A stretch of 36,918 nucleotides of DNA, taken from NCBI GenBank assembly GCA_937915785.1, contig CALGGY010000137.1:1-36918 (forward strand), written 5' to 3'. A model generated the notes under the pieces. It made no database searches. It was given only the letters and a program-made list of their open reading frames with translations, and had not been told where the DNA came from. The translations under genes were made by a program, and so were the position numbers. Source of the stretch: an uncultured Bacteroidales bacterium. Its GTDB lineage: Bacteria > Bacteroidota > Bacteroidia > Bacteroidales > P3. Numbering within the stretch: position 1 is the first letter of the stretch; every line of letters begins with the position of its first letter. This document shows, piece by piece, positions 16,415 to 25,130 of this stretch.

Positions 16415-17131
16415 CTATTTCTCCACCTTTTGCGAAAGCACCTCGGTGGATATTTTTGTAACCGCATCGAGCCGCGAAATTTGCGACACAATACGTTTGG
16501 AATTTCCCGAAATATTGTTTGTAAGAATATCGGCTGTAATCAGCGCTTCGTCATCGTTTTTAGGGTGGGTGGTCTCAATTTTGCTGACAATAACATTGTC
16601 GATACTTTGCAATATATCTATCACCGCCGAGCGGATATTAACTTCGTCGGAGGAGCGACTTTCCACTTTAAGAATTATTCCCACATTTTTGATTTCCACG
16701 TATTTATAAGGCCTTCGGTCAAGAAAATCGCTCAAAGGCTTCAGCAAAAGGTGGGTAGAAACAATGGCCACTGCGGCTGCCAAGCCCTGCCAATACATGC
16801 CAAAACCGCAAAGCGAGCCCACTGCCGCCGAACACCAGATAGTTGCGGCGGTATTCAGTCCGTGAATGGTGAAACCATCTTTCATGATAACGCCGGCACC
16901 CAAAAAGCCGATGCCCGTAACTATCTGCGAAACAACACGCAAGCGGTCCATATTTTCCACGCCTCCGCAAATCACAATTTCGGAAAGCAACACAAAAACG
17001 CATGCGCCAATCGACACAAGTGCGTTGGTGGTAAGTCCCGCACTACGCTGCTTAATCTGGCGCTCCACACCGATACCAGCCCCCAAAAGCATGGCGGCCA
17101 ACAATCGTAATATATAAACTCCGTAATCCAT
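16415..17131 (-). CDS. MgtC/SapB family membrane protein
   Basis: Inner-membrane protein of the MgtC/SapB family. Members in pathogens help survival at low magnesium and in phagocytes and some modulate the F-type ATPase; the role in commensal Bacteroidota is unsettled. The N-terminal 140 residues hold four or five membrane helices, with the conserved GIGVERQIKQRSAGLTTN loop near residues 19-36 and GIGFLGAGVIMKDG near 73-86. The C-terminal 90 residues form a cytoplasmic ACT-like domain, as in full-length MgtC. Length 238. It starts eight bases after recN and is the last gene of a long leftward run; the gene to its left converges on it. No clear terminator was found in the 39-base gap. Confidence 0.9.
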   Translation of the reverse strand: MDYGVYILRLLAAMLLGAGIGVERQIKQRSAGLTTNALVSIGACVFVLLSEIVICGGVENMDRLRVVSQIVTGIGFLGAGVIMKDGFTIHGLNTAATIWCSAAVGSLCGFGMYWQGLAAAVAIVSTHLLLKPLSDFLDRRPYKYVEIKNVGIILKVESRSSDEVNIRSAVIDILQSIDNVIVSKIETTHPKNDDEALITADILTNNISGNSKRIVSQISRLDAVTKISTEVLSQKVEK

Positions 17132-17138
17132 GTGGTTA

Positions 17139-18791
17139 TCAGTTCATTAACTCTTTTGCAGCCTCAACAGCCGATGAGGTAAGTTTTTCGGACGAAAGCA
17201 TTTTGGCTATTTCTTCAACGCGCTGCTGGTCGGTAAGTCGGCACATAGAAGTTTGCGTGGATGTGTCGTCGCTCTGTTTGAAAACTTTATACTGGCAATC
17301 GGCTTTGGCTGCGACCTGCGGAAGGTGTGTAATGGCCAGAACCTGAGCCTTTTGCGACATCTGTTTCATGATGTTGGCCATTTTGGCGGCTATTGCACCC
17401 GAAACGCCGGTGTCTATCTCGTCGAAAATAAGGGTGGGCAACATATTTACCCGTACTATCAACGACTTGAGCGCCAACATAAGCCTCGACAGCTCGCCAC
17501 CGGAAATAACCTTGCCCACCTCGCGCAGCTCGCCGCCTTTGTTGGCATTGAAAAGCAGACGAACACTGTCGGTGCCGTTAGGCAGAAAACTGTCGCTGAC
17601 GGTAAACTCCAACGCCAACTGAGCATCCTTCATCCCCAAATCGGAAAGTATCGGAATAACCTCTTTTTCAATTTGTTGGGCACAATTGCGGCGTTTGGCC
17701 GACAATTCCGACGCCAATTTTCGCAATGCCTCCTCATATTGGGACAAACTATGCTCAAGGGCAGAAATACGCTCGGCCAAATTGTTGGTTGCCAGCAGTT
17801 TGTCGGACAACTGCGATTTTATCTCCAGCAACTCGGCCACAGTGCTTACCGCATGTTTGCTTTGAAGATTGTATATGGTGTCGAGACGTTGCGACACATA
17901 TTGCTGACGTTCAAAGGAATAGGTCAGATTTTCGTCAAGGCTTGCTAGTTCGGAAAATATGTCGCGCAACTCTATCACACAAGAATCCAACCGGTGGAAA
18001 AGCTCTTCCACCTGAGGGTAGTAGGCCGTGATTTTGGACAGCTGCGATTTTGCCGACAGCAGCCGAGGCACTGCGGCATCGTCCTGACGGTCGGCAGTTT
18101 CCAGCACTTCGCCAAAGGTCTGTTTTATGGTTTCGGTGTGGTTTAGCAAATCAAGTTCCTGTTCAAGCTCTTCCTGCTCATTTTCGGTGAGTTTGGCATT
18201 TTCGAGCTCATCGAAAAGAAACTGGTTGTAGTCCTTGTCGCGGCGGCTCTGCTGAAGTTCGGCGCTGAGCCGTGCAAGCTCCGACTTGGTGGAAACATAC
18301 TTGCGGTAAATGTCCGTATAGCGTTGCAAGAGGTCGGCATTGCCAGCCATAGAATCGACAAAACGCATCTGAAAATCGGCATCGAGCAACGTAAGTGTTT
18401 GATTTTGAGAATGAATATCGAGAACCTTGGCACCAAAGTCGCGCATCAGCTGCAGCGATACAGGGGTGTCGCTGATAAAGGCCCTCGATTTGGCCGATGG
18501 CAGTATTTCGCGACGAACCACAACATTGTCATCGTAGTCGAGGTCGTTGGCGTCGAAAAAAGGTTTCAGTCCCAGCTTGCCCACATCAAAAACCGCCTCG
18601 ATGACGCACTTGTGTTCCTTATCGGAAAGAACCTGAGTATCAGCACGTTGCCCTACAAGCAAGCCCATTGCACCAAGTATTATCGATTTTCCGGCGCCGG
18701 TTTCGCCCGTAACAGCCGTAAATCCCTCGTTGAACGTTATTTGCAACGAGTGGATAAGTGCGTAATTCTCTATACTCAGTGAAAGGAGCAT
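17139..18791 (-). CDS. recN: DNA repair protein RecN
   Basis: SMC-like ATPase acting early in double-strand break repair; cytoplasmic and nucleoid-bound. The Walker A motif GETGAGKS is at residues 29-36, a long coiled coil spans about 155-370, and the C-terminal half carries the ABC signature (GGELSRLMLALK) and Walker B (LIFDEIDTGVSG). Length 550 is normal. It lies 12 bases after the TPR-like lipoprotein gene and eight before the mgtC-like gene. Confidence 0.96.
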   Translation of the reverse strand: MLLSLSIENYALIHSLQITFNEGFTAVTGETGAGKSIILGAMGLLVGQRADTQVLSDKEHKCVIEAVFDVGKLGLKPFFDANDLDYDDNVVVRREILPSAKSRAFISDTPVSLQLMRDFGAKVLDIHSQNQTLTLLDADFQMRFVDSMAGNADLLQRYTDIYRKYVSTKSELARLSAELQQSRRDKDYNQFLFDELENAKLTENEQEELEQELDLLNHTETIKQTFGEVLETADRQDDAAVPRLLSAKSQLSKITAYYPQVEELFHRLDSCVIELRDIFSELASLDENLTYSFERQQYVSQRLDTIYNLQSKHAVSTVAELLEIKSQLSDKLLATNNLAERISALEHSLSQYEEALRKLASELSAKRRNCAQQIEKEVIPILSDLGMKDAQLALEFTVSDSFLPNGTDSVRLLFNANKGGELREVGKVISGGELSRLMLALKSLIVRVNMLPTLIFDEIDTGVSGAIAAKMANIMKQMSQKAQVLAITHLPQVAAKADCQYKVFKQSDDTSTQTSMCRLTDQQRVEEIAKMLSSEKLTSSAVEAAKELMN

Positions 18792-18803
18792 GTTGTTGGC
18801 GGC

Positions 18804-19349
18804 TTATTTGCTTTCTGCGATAACGCTATCGGCGGAATTCTGACTAAGTATTTTTTCGAGTAGTTCTTCGGGGCTAAGTCCCAGATTTTCAATGCTTACC
18901 TGTGCGTCTTTGGCAAGCGGGTCGTTGGGATAGTTGGAGATAAAATCCTGATAGGCTGCGCGGGCGGCATCCATATCGCCGGCAACGGTTTCGAGCACAA
19001 AGCCCTTGTAGAAAGCGCACACGGCGACATCCTTATAGTCGGGGTATTTGTCTATGACGGTGTCGAGAAATTGCAGGGCGATGTCGGGACGGTGGATGTT
19101 GGCGGCCACCTGAGCGGCACGGTGCCAGTATGCGGGTGCCAGGGTGTCGTCGGGGTGGTTGGTGGCAAAAGTAGTGTAGAGTTCGATAAGGCGGTTGCCG
19201 TTGTCCACAGATATTATACTGTTTTGTATGTCGATACTGTCTTCGAAACGGGTTATGTTGTCGAGGTCGGCTTGACGGCTGTGCTTGTTGCCACAGGCAA
19301 AAAACAGTGCGCAGGCGGCAATGACGATAAAAAGATGTATGTGTTTCAT
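18804..19349 (-). CDS. TPR-like lipoprotein
   Basis: A 181-residue lipoprotein: the signal peptide ends in a lipobox with Cys19 (ALFFACG), so it should be anchored in a membrane. The mature part is helical, with repeats of about 35-40 residues resembling tetratricopeptide units (A-Y-WHRAAQVA; F-LDTVIDKYPDY; Y-DFISNYPNDPLAKDA), like BamD/YbgF-type proteins. These usually scaffold envelope complexes. It is shorter than BamD and I do not assign it that role. It sits between def and recN with gaps of 8 and 12 bases. Confidence 0.8.
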   Translation of the reverse strand: MKHIHLFIVIAACALFFACGNKHSRQADLDNITRFEDSIDIQNSIISVDNGNRLIELYTTFATNHPDDTLAPAYWHRAAQVAANIHRPDIALQFLDTVIDKYPDYKDVAVCAFYKGFVLETVAGDMDAARAAYQDFISNYPNDPLAKDAQVSIENLGLSPEELLEKILSQNSADSVIAESK

Positions 19350-19357
19350 GACTGTAA

Positions 19358-19924
19358 TTATTTTTTTGTTGCGTATTTCATCCGGTAGAAAGTGCGTGTC
19401 TTGCCCGAAACGATGTCGTTCATCTTGCGTTTGAGCAGGGTTCGTTTCAGTGGGCTGAGGCGGTCCACAAACACTTTGCCGTTGAGATGGTCTATTTCGT
19501 GCTGGGCTATGCGCGCCAGAAGTCCGGTGAGTTCCTCGGTATGCAGCTGGAAATTGCGGTCGTAGTATCGCACCACCACCGATTCGGGGCGCAGCACGTC
19601 CTCGTGAATGCCGGGCACACTGAGGCAGCCCTCGTTGTAATACTGCATTTCGCCTTTGGACTCAACTATTTCGGGATTTATCATGGTACGCTCGATGGGG
19701 TCGCCCACGTAGTCTTTCAGTTTTTCGTCGTAGTTGCGGTATCCGATGGTGAGCAAGCGTATGGGCAGGTCTATCTGCGGGGCGGCAAGGCCAACGCCCT
19801 CGGCGGCGTACATGGTTTCAAACATGTTGTCGACAAGTTGCTGAAGGTCAGGATAATCGGCATTTATAGGCTGGGCAACTTTGCGTAATGTGGGGTGTCC
19901 TAATCCAACAATTGGAAGTATCAT
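19358..19924 (-). CDS. def: Peptide deformylase
   Basis: Removes the formyl group from the initiator Met of new proteins; cytoplasmic metalloenzyme. All three motifs are present: GVGLAAPQ at 43-50, EGCLS at 98-102 with metal ligand Cys100, and QHEIDH at 141-146 with the two His ligands and catalytic Glu. Length 188. Its start codon overlaps the ruvX stop by four bases, showing translational coupling. Confidence 0.97.
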   Translation of the reverse strand: MILPIVGLGHPTLRKVAQPINADYPDLQQLVDNMFETMYAAEGVGLAAPQIDLPIRLLTIGYRNYDEKLKDYVGDPIERTMINPEIVESKGEMQYYNEGCLSVPGIHEDVLRPESVVVRYYDRNFQLHTEELTGLLARIAQHEIDHLNGKVFVDRLSPLKRTLLKRKMNDIVSGKTRTFYRMKYATKK

Positions 19925-20343
19925 TTTTTTACGTTTTTTAAATTCATATACGACTGTAGTATCAGTGTGGCGCTAACGGTGTCGACAAGTGCCTTGTTCT
20001 GACGCTGTTTTTTGTGCAAACCGGAATTTACAATGGCCTGCGAGGCTATTTTTGAAGTATAGCGTTCGTCAACCCGTGCTATTTCCTTGTCGGGATAAGC
20101 CTTTTTCAGCAGGTTTACGAACGGTTCTATAAAACGGGCCGACTCGGATGGCGTGTTGTTGAGGTGTTTTGGCTCGCCAACCACTATGCAACAAACGTTT
20201 TCTTTGGCAAAATAGCCGGCCAGAAAATCCATGAGTTTCACCGTCTCCACCGTGGTGAGCGGAGTTGCAATAAGCTGTAAATCATCACTTACAGCCAATC
20301 CGGTGCGTTTCTGTCCGTAATCGATAGCCAAAATTCGTGCCAT
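19921..20343 (-). CDS. ruvX: Putative pre-16S rRNA nuclease / Holliday junction resolvase YqgF
   Basis: YqgF/RuvX family RNase H-fold nuclease, implicated in 5' processing of 16S rRNA. The N-terminus has the family motif LAIDYGQKRTG with catalytic Asp8; VVGEP and the VDERYTS motif follow, and a C-terminal D-x-VSATLILQ helix holds another acidic ligand. Length 140 is standard. A putative -7 box lies at 20357-20364; def overlaps its 3' end. Confidence 0.95.
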   Translation of the reverse strand: MARILAIDYGQKRTGLAVSDDLQLIATPLTTVETVKLMDFLAGYFAKENVCCIVVGEPKHLNNTPSESARFIEPFVNLLKKAYPDKEIARVDERYTSKIASQAIVNSGLHKKQRQNKALVDTVSATLILQSYMNLKNVKK

Positions 20344-20356
20344 TGTTTTTTTTTTG

Positions 20357-20364
20357 CAAAAATA
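20357..20364 (-). promoter_or_regulatory. Putative -7 box for ruvX-def and following genes
   Basis: TATTTTTG, reading leftward, matches TAnnTTTG and lies 13 bases before the ruvX ATG. No clear TTTG at the -33 position, so only tentative. Confidence 0.4.
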
Positions 20365-20383
20365 CGATTTTATTTTGAGAAAA

Positions 20384-21025
20384 TCACGATTTTTTCAGTG
20401 GCTGTACGGTGGCGATGGCGCTGATGGAGTACATCTGCCTGTTTTCGAGGCACAGACAGCGGTAGCGTGTGCGTTTTTTTTCCACTATTTGGAACGTCCT
20501 GCCCTGTAGTGCAAAGCAATCGCCTGGCTGCAGGTTGTCGGGGGTTATGACGGGGTTGGCAGGCTGTTGCTGACCGACTTGGCGGAAACTGAGCATTACC
20601 CTGTCGTTTGCCGAGGGACTTAGCGGCAGTTTGGCGATGTATTGCCGTATTGCCGGCAGGCTGTTTTGTGGGAAACAGTCGAGCTGGAGGTATTTCCGTA
20701 TGTTGTCGGCAAAATTGCGCTGCCACTCAATGCCGTGGGGTCTCACCCTTCGGGGGTACTGCTTTTTTGTCTGATAATGAGCCATTTCGTGGAGCGTAAC
20801 CCACAGGAATTCGGCTTTGCCGAGGTCGCCGTTCACGGTTATCCTATGAATGGGCATCGCTGGCGTGGGGGCACAGTAGTCGCCAAGTTTCGACGACCGT
20901 GGCGGCATTATCTTGAAAAAGATTTTGTTGTCGAGAACAAACTGTATTATCGGTTTCACTGCGTTGGCGGGCAGATATTTGCCAAGCAGCTGCTCATATT
21001 GCTGCAATTGGGAAGGTGTTGTCAT
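20384..21025 (-). CDS. SprT-like zinc metalloprotease domain protein
   Basis: A 213-residue SprT-like protein. The zinc-binding HEMAH motif near residues 77-81 lies in a helix preceded by the strand KAEFLWVTL, and a distal His in RPHGIEW can supply the third ligand. SprT-like domains resemble the catalytic part of SPRTN/Wss1, which cleave protein-DNA crosslinks, but bacterial SprT activity is little characterised. The C-terminal 60 residues form a small beta-rich domain (LQPGDCFALQGRTFQIVEK). Cytoplasmic, no signal peptide. Its first 32 bases overlap the end of the small lipoprotein gene. Confidence 0.85.
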   Translation of the reverse strand: MTTPSQLQQYEQLLGKYLPANAVKPIIQFVLDNKIFFKIMPPRSSKLGDYCAPTPAMPIHRITVNGDLGKAEFLWVTLHEMAHYQTKKQYPRRVRPHGIEWQRNFADNIRKYLQLDCFPQNSLPAIRQYIAKLPLSPSANDRVMLSFRQVGQQQPANPVITPDNLQPGDCFALQGRTFQIVEKKRTRYRCLCLENRQMYSISAIATVQPLKKS

Positions 21026-21185
21026 TTACGGGCTGGTTGTAACTGAAAGTTGGGCAGGTGTTGCAGCGCGATTTTTTGCGGCGGGTCATGTTCACATCGC
21101 TTTTGCACGAAACAAAGGCTGCCGAGAACAAGACGGCCAACAAGAAAAGTGCTGTCACCCTGCGGTAAGTTCTGGTTGTTTTCAT
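20994..21185 (-). CDS. Very small lipoprotein
   Basis: A 63-residue product with an n-region rich in Arg, a hydrophobic core and a lipobox Cys near residue 27 (AAFVSCK). The mature part is only about 37 residues and carries RRKKSRCNTCPTF, a basic patch followed by CxxC. I take it as real because of the good lipoprotein signal and its tidy position between the NlpC/P60 gene (11-base gap) and the SprT-like gene (32-base overlap). Function unknown. Confidence 0.65.
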   Translation of the reverse strand: MKTTRTYRRVTALFLLAVLFSAAFVSCKSDVNMTRRKKSRCNTCPTFSYNQPVNDNTFPIAAI

Positions 21186-21195
21186 AGCTCTATTG

Positions 21196-21819
21196 TCATT
21201 TCCATTTTGTTGTTACTTTGGCATGTCGCCCGGCGGAGAAATAGCGCGAATCCCAGTATTTTTCGGAGAGCCGGCTTATTGTTACCCCTTTCGAGGATGA
21301 TGCGTGGGCGAACATGTCGTCTTTCAGATATATACCAACGTGAGAAATGGACTTTTTATTGTTTGCGAAGAAAACAACATCGCCTTCGCGCAGCTGCCCG
21401 CGCGAGATTACCGACACATCGTTGAGGATGTAGGCGGCACCACGGCTAAGATTGATACCGTACACCGATTGGTAAATGTTTTTCACGAAACAGGAGCAGT
21501 CGATGCCGCTCATCGAGCACCCGCCGTATTTGTATGGGGTACCGTACCATTTTTCTATCTCTTTGTAGAGCTTGGCGTTGTCCTTGGCAGTAACGGTAAC
21601 GCCCATTTTACCGCGCTGTCCGGAACCAGTCGTCGATGCCGTTTGTTTTGGTTTTTTGGCAGGCACATGGCGGTAGGTTTTATGACCTTCGAGGTTTTCT
21701 TCGAAGGAAAAATCGCCCTCATCCGCATCGGCTGTAAAGGCATTTTTCATGGCTTGGCAGGAGAACATCAGCACAACGGACAACAGCGTGCATATCAGCA
21801 AATTGGCATTTCTTTTCAT
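21196..21819 (-). CDS. NlpC/P60 family lipoprotein, probable peptidoglycan endopeptidase
   Basis: Likely cuts peptide stems in peptidoglycan. The signal peptide ends with a lipobox (LMFSC), so the protein is membrane-anchored. After a linker of about 60 residues, the C-terminal NlpC/P60 domain (about residues 88-205) shows the catalytic Cys in GIDCSCF, the catalytic His in SHVGIY and a further His in FAHAS. The ATG at 21819 is preferred (207 residues); a GTG at 21825 would add two. The gene follows the DivIC-like gene almost without a gap, linking peptidoglycan hydrolysis with division. Confidence 0.92.
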   Translation of the reverse strand: MKRNANLLICTLLSVVLMFSCQAMKNAFTADADEGDFSFEENLEGHKTYRHVPAKKPKQTASTTGSGQRGKMGVTVTAKDNAKLYKEIEKWYGTPYKYGGCSMSGIDCSCFVKNIYQSVYGINLSRGAAYILNDVSVISRGQLREGDVVFFANNKKSISHVGIYLKDDMFAHASSSKGVTISRLSEKYWDSRYFSAGRHAKVTTKWK

Positions 21820-21824
21820 AGGCA

Positions 21825-22133
21825 CTATTTATCGCGTTTTACAATAAAGATTTCTTCGTTGTCTCGTTTCATGAAATAATTCTCGCGGCCAAAGCGTTCG
21901 ATTTCTTCGAGGTTGCTGGTCATTTTTGCACAATTCAGGCTGTCCTGCAATATGGATTCTTCAAGTTCCATTTTCTGTTTTTTCAGCATTCTGTTGTTTT
22001 GCCGCAGCGAATAGGTGGTGAACAATCCGTTATCGTCGAGGATAAAAAAGAATACCAGAAAAACAGCAGTACATAATACATACTTGTTTTTCAGCCACTT
22101 AACAACAAAACTCCATTTTTTCTTATCAACCAT
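21825..22133 (-). CDS. DivIC/FtsB-like septum formation protein
   Basis: A 102-residue bitopic membrane protein of the FtsB/DivIC type, a structural part of the FtsQLB division complex that activates septal peptidoglycan synthesis. It has a basic N-terminus, one membrane helix at about residues 17-32, a coiled coil at about 40-75 (RQNNRMLKKQKMELEE) and the short C-terminal E-x-RxNYFMK segment common to the family. The start codon lies inside a 22-bp palindrome that also holds a -7-like box. Confidence 0.87.
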   Translation of the reverse strand: MVDKKKWSFVVKWLKNKYVLCTAVFLVFFFILDDNGLFTTYSLRQNNRMLKKQKMELEESILQDSLNCAKMTSNLEEIERFGRENYFMKRDNEEIFIVKRDK

Positions 22134-22151
22134 AATTTTGCAAAATTATGG
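22130..22151 (-). promoter_or_regulatory. 22-bp perfect palindrome over the DivIC-like start codon
   Basis: Positions 22130-22151 form a perfect inverted repeat. Reading leftward it contains TAATTTTG, a good -7 box at 22141-22148, and the ATG of the DivIC-like gene. Transcription would start at or next to the ATG, suggesting a leaderless message, and the symmetry suggests a dimeric DNA-binding protein could bind here. No -33 box is seen. Confidence 0.45.
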
Positions 22152-22229
22152 CATTTTTCGAATGCGTTGGAGCTTTTGGCGAAGTTTTTTTCACCAAAGC
22201 GTTGTGAATAATTGCGGGTGGATGTGCAA

Positions 22230-22988
22230 TTATTTCAGAAAGCCGGAGTCGCGCAGGTATTTGTCCAGTTTGTCGGAAATGACTATGTTGTCGGCTTTGG
22301 TATAGCGTTTGGTGGTGAAAATCTGCGCAAGGTTTTCGGTGCCGTTTTGTTTTATCAGCTCTTTGGTTTGCGGCAGGTTTTCTTTTTCCGAAAAAATCTG
22401 GTCTATTTGTTCGGGAGCGGGGTCGTTGTATTGTTCGTAGTGCACAATGCCGCCGAGGGGCAGGCGGTCCGACTGTTGCGGGTTTTCGGCCGGATAGCCC
22501 ATGGTGATGGTGGTTACGGGCACCACGCCTTTTGGCAGATTCAGGTATTGTGCAATTTCGGGTGCGTTGTAAAGCACTGTGCCGAGGTAGCAGATGCCTA
22601 GTCCGGCGGCTTCGGCGGCAATGCAGATGTTTTGCGACACTATGGTGGCGTCCACAGTGCCGGTCAAAAGCCACAGCAGGTTGTCGTAGCCGGGGTCGGC
22701 GTTGCGCTGCCGGCACCATTTGTTCCATCGGTTAATGTCGATGCACACGGTGATTACTGCTGCGGCAGACGAAACCATCGGCTGGTTGAAATGGAACTGC
22801 GCCAGCTCTTTCTTGCGCTGGGCATCGCGTGTTACCACCACGCTGTATATCTGCATGTTGCCAGTGTTGGAGCCACGCATTCCGGCTTCCAGTATCTGGT
22901 CCATAATGGGCTGGGCAATGGGCTGGTCGGTGTATTTGCGCACCGAACGATGGTTTTTCAAAAGGCTGAGAGTTTCGTTATCGAACAT
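22230..22988 (-). CDS. Nitroreductase family (NfsA/FRP-like) flavoprotein
   Basis: FMN-dependent oxidoreductase that likely uses NAD(P)H to reduce nitro compounds, quinones or flavins; cytoplasmic. Typical features are the N-terminal LLKNHRSVRKYTDQPI, the phosphate-binding GSNTGNMQ near residue 40, and the central GLGICYLGTVLYN segment. Length 252 fits the NfsA/FRP subgroup. The physiological substrate is unknown. It lies 22 bases after recR. Confidence 0.9.
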   Translation of the reverse strand: MFDNETLSLLKNHRSVRKYTDQPIAQPIMDQILEAGMRGSNTGNMQIYSVVVTRDAQRKKELAQFHFNQPMVSSAAAVITVCIDINRWNKWCRQRNADPGYDNLLWLLTGTVDATIVSQNICIAAEAAGLGICYLGTVLYNAPEIAQYLNLPKGVVPVTTITMGYPAENPQQSDRLPLGGIVHYEQYNDPAPEQIDQIFSEKENLPQTKELIKQNGTENLAQIFTTKRYTKADNIVISDKLDKYLRDSGFLK

Positions 22989-23010
22989 ATTTTCAGGTGT
23001 TTACAATTGT

Positions 23011-23631
23011 TTATTTTCTATAGATGCTGTCGAAAGGCACGCGGTTCACAATGGAGCGGCCAAGTGTAACCTCGTCGGCATATTCAAGGTTGTCGCCAAT
23101 GGCCACGCCGCGGGCGAGGGTGGAGACATTCACTGGATAGTTCTGCAACTGTTTGTTAATGTAGAAGTTGGTGGTGTCGCCTTCCATTGTGGTGGGCAGT
23201 GCCAGAATGACCTCTTTCACGCCGCCGTTTTTCACCCTTTCGATGAGTTGGGCGATGGTAAGGTCGTTGATGCCGATGCCATCGATAGGTGAAATAACGC
23301 CGCCCAGCACGTGGTAAACACCGGTGTACTGGGCGGTGTGTTCTATAGCCATTACGCCTTGTATGTTCTCCACCACGCACACCACGTCGGTCTGGCGTTT
23401 GGGGTTGGAGCATATCTGGCACACGTCGGTGTCGGAGATGCTGTGGCAGTTTTTGCAGAACTTGATGCCGTCGAGCATCTGCTCAATGGCGGCGGGCAAC
23501 ATGGCGGCGTCGCTGCGGTTTTGCTTAAGCAGGTGCAGTGCAAAGCGCAATGCCGTTTGTGTGCCCACGCCGGGCAGTTTCGAGAATTCGTCGACAACTT
23601 TTTCGAGCAGTTTCGATGGCATGGCTTCCAT
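23011..23631 (-). CDS. recR: Recombination protein RecR
   Basis: Works with RecO and RecF to load RecA onto gapped DNA. It has an N-terminal helix-hairpin-helix (LPGVGTQTALRFALHLL), a zinc finger of four Cys around residues 57-72 (CKNC ... CQIC), and a Toprim domain beginning VVCVVENIQGVMAIE. Length 206 is normal. The start could be the ATG at 23631 or the one nine bases downstream. It lies three bases after hutH and is surely co-transcribed with it. Confidence 0.96.
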   Translation of the reverse strand: MEAMPSKLLEKVVDEFSKLPGVGTQTALRFALHLLKQNRSDAAMLPAAIEQMLDGIKFCKNCHSISDTDVCQICSNPKRQTDVVCVVENIQGVMAIEHTAQYTGVYHVLGGVISPIDGIGINDLTIAQLIERVKNGGVKEVILALPTTMEGDTTNFYINKQLQNYPVNVSTLARGVAIGDNLEYADEVTLGRSIVNRVPFDSIYRK

Positions 23632-23634
23632 GGG

Positions 23635-25119
23635 TTAGTCCTTGTGTTCGGCGATAAATTTCACCGAATTGTGGATGTGGGTGTACATTATCTGGTCGTT
23701 GTCCACAAAATTCACGTACTTGCGGTATTCGGCCATCATGCCTTCCACAAATGGCGACGACTGCAGTGGACGGCGGAATTCCAATGCCTGTGCGGCGTTG
23801 AACATCTCTATTGCCAGCACTCGTTCCACGTTCTGCATCACTTTGTAGCATTTGGTGGCGGCATTGGCGCCCATGCTCACGTGGTCCTCCTGTCCTTGCG
23901 ACGATTCTATGGAGTCCACCGAGGCGGGGGTGCAGAGCTGTTTGGTTTGGCTAACTATGGAAGCGGCAGTGTATTGCGGAATCATAAAGCCACTGTTGAG
24001 ACCGGGGTTGGCCACAAGGAAATGGGGCAGTCCGCGTTTGCCCGAAATTAGCTGGTAGGTGCGGCGTTCGCTGATGTTGCCCAGCTCGGCGGTGGCTATT
24101 GCCATGAAATCAAGCACAAGGGCCAGCGGCTGTCCGTGGAAATTGCCTGCCGAAACCACCATGTCCTCGTCGGGGAAAACGGTGGGGTTGTCGGTGGCGC
24201 TGTTTATCTCGGTTTCTATCACAGATGCCACGTAAGCAAGGCTGTCCTTGGTGGCGCCGTGCACCTGTGGTATGCAGCGGAACGAGTAGGGATCCTGAAC
24301 GTGTTCTTTATGACGTTTTATTATCTGGCTGCCTTCGAGGTATTTGCGCATGTTGCGGGCTGTTTGCAGCTGTCCGTTGTGAGGGCGCACCAGATGCACT
24401 TCGTCGCAGAAAGGCTCGATGCGGCCGTCGAAGGCGTCGAGGGAAACGGCGGCCACTTTGTCAGCCATTTGTGCCAGATGTTGAGCTTTGAGTATGCACC
24501 AAGTGCCGAAAGCGCTCATGAACTGGGTGCCGTTGAGCAGTGCCAGACCTTCTTTCGACTGCAGCTCTATGGGTTGCCAGCCGAAAATTTTGTTCACCTC
24601 GGCGGCTGCCATGCGTTTGCCCTGATAGTACACTTCGCCCATGCCCAAAAGGGGCAGGCACATGTGTGCCAAGGGTGCCAAGTCGCCGCTGGCGCCGAGC
24701 GAGCCCTGCTGATATACAACGGGGTACACGTCGTTGTTGAAAAAGTCCACCAAACGCTGGATGGTTATCAGCTGAACGCCCGAATGACCGTACGAGAGTG
24801 ACTGGATTTTCATCAGCAGCATCAGTTTTACGATGTTTTGCGGCACTTCGTCTCCCACTCCGCAGGCGTGCGACATAACGAGGTTTTTCTGCAGTTGCGA
24901 CAGTTCTTCGCGACTAACGGAGATGTTGCACAGCGAGCCGAAACCGGTAGTTACGCCGTAGATGGGCTCCTTTTGGTTTTCCATTTTTTTGTCCAGATAG
25001 CCGCGGCATTTCTGCACTCTGTCGATGGCATCTTGCGAAAGCTCGAGTTTCATGCCTTTTTCTATTATCTCTTCTACGCGTTGTAGGGTCAGTCGTTCGG
25101 AACTTATTTTGTGTATCAT
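23635..25119 (-). CDS. hutH: Histidine ammonia-lyase
   Basis: Deaminates L-histidine to urocanate, the first step of histidine breakdown. The tripeptide that cyclises to the MIO electrophile, Ala-Ser-Gly, lies at residues 143-145 in the motif GSLGASGDLAPL. The His in NLVMSHACGVG (about residue 84) is the one associated with histidine rather than tyrosine as substrate. Length 494 is normal. No hutU, hutI, hutG or ftcD is in the window; it sits instead between a small secreted-protein gene (11-base gap) and recR. Confidence 0.93.
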   Translation of the reverse strand: MIHKISSERLTLQRVEEIIEKGMKLELSQDAIDRVQKCRGYLDKKMENQKEPIYGVTTGFGSLCNISVSREELSQLQKNLVMSHACGVGDEVPQNIVKLMLLMKIQSLSYGHSGVQLITIQRLVDFFNNDVYPVVYQQGSLGASGDLAPLAHMCLPLLGMGEVYYQGKRMAAAEVNKIFGWQPIELQSKEGLALLNGTQFMSAFGTWCILKAQHLAQMADKVAAVSLDAFDGRIEPFCDEVHLVRPHNGQLQTARNMRKYLEGSQIIKRHKEHVQDPYSFRCIPQVHGATKDSLAYVASVIETEINSATDNPTVFPDEDMVVSAGNFHGQPLALVLDFMAIATAELGNISERRTYQLISGKRGLPHFLVANPGLNSGFMIPQYTAASIVSQTKQLCTPASVDSIESSQGQEDHVSMGANAATKCYKVMQNVERVLAIEMFNAAQALEFRRPLQSSPFVEGMMAEYRKYVNFVDNDQIMYTHIHNSVKFIAEHKD

Positions 25120-25130
25120 GGTATTTGTCG

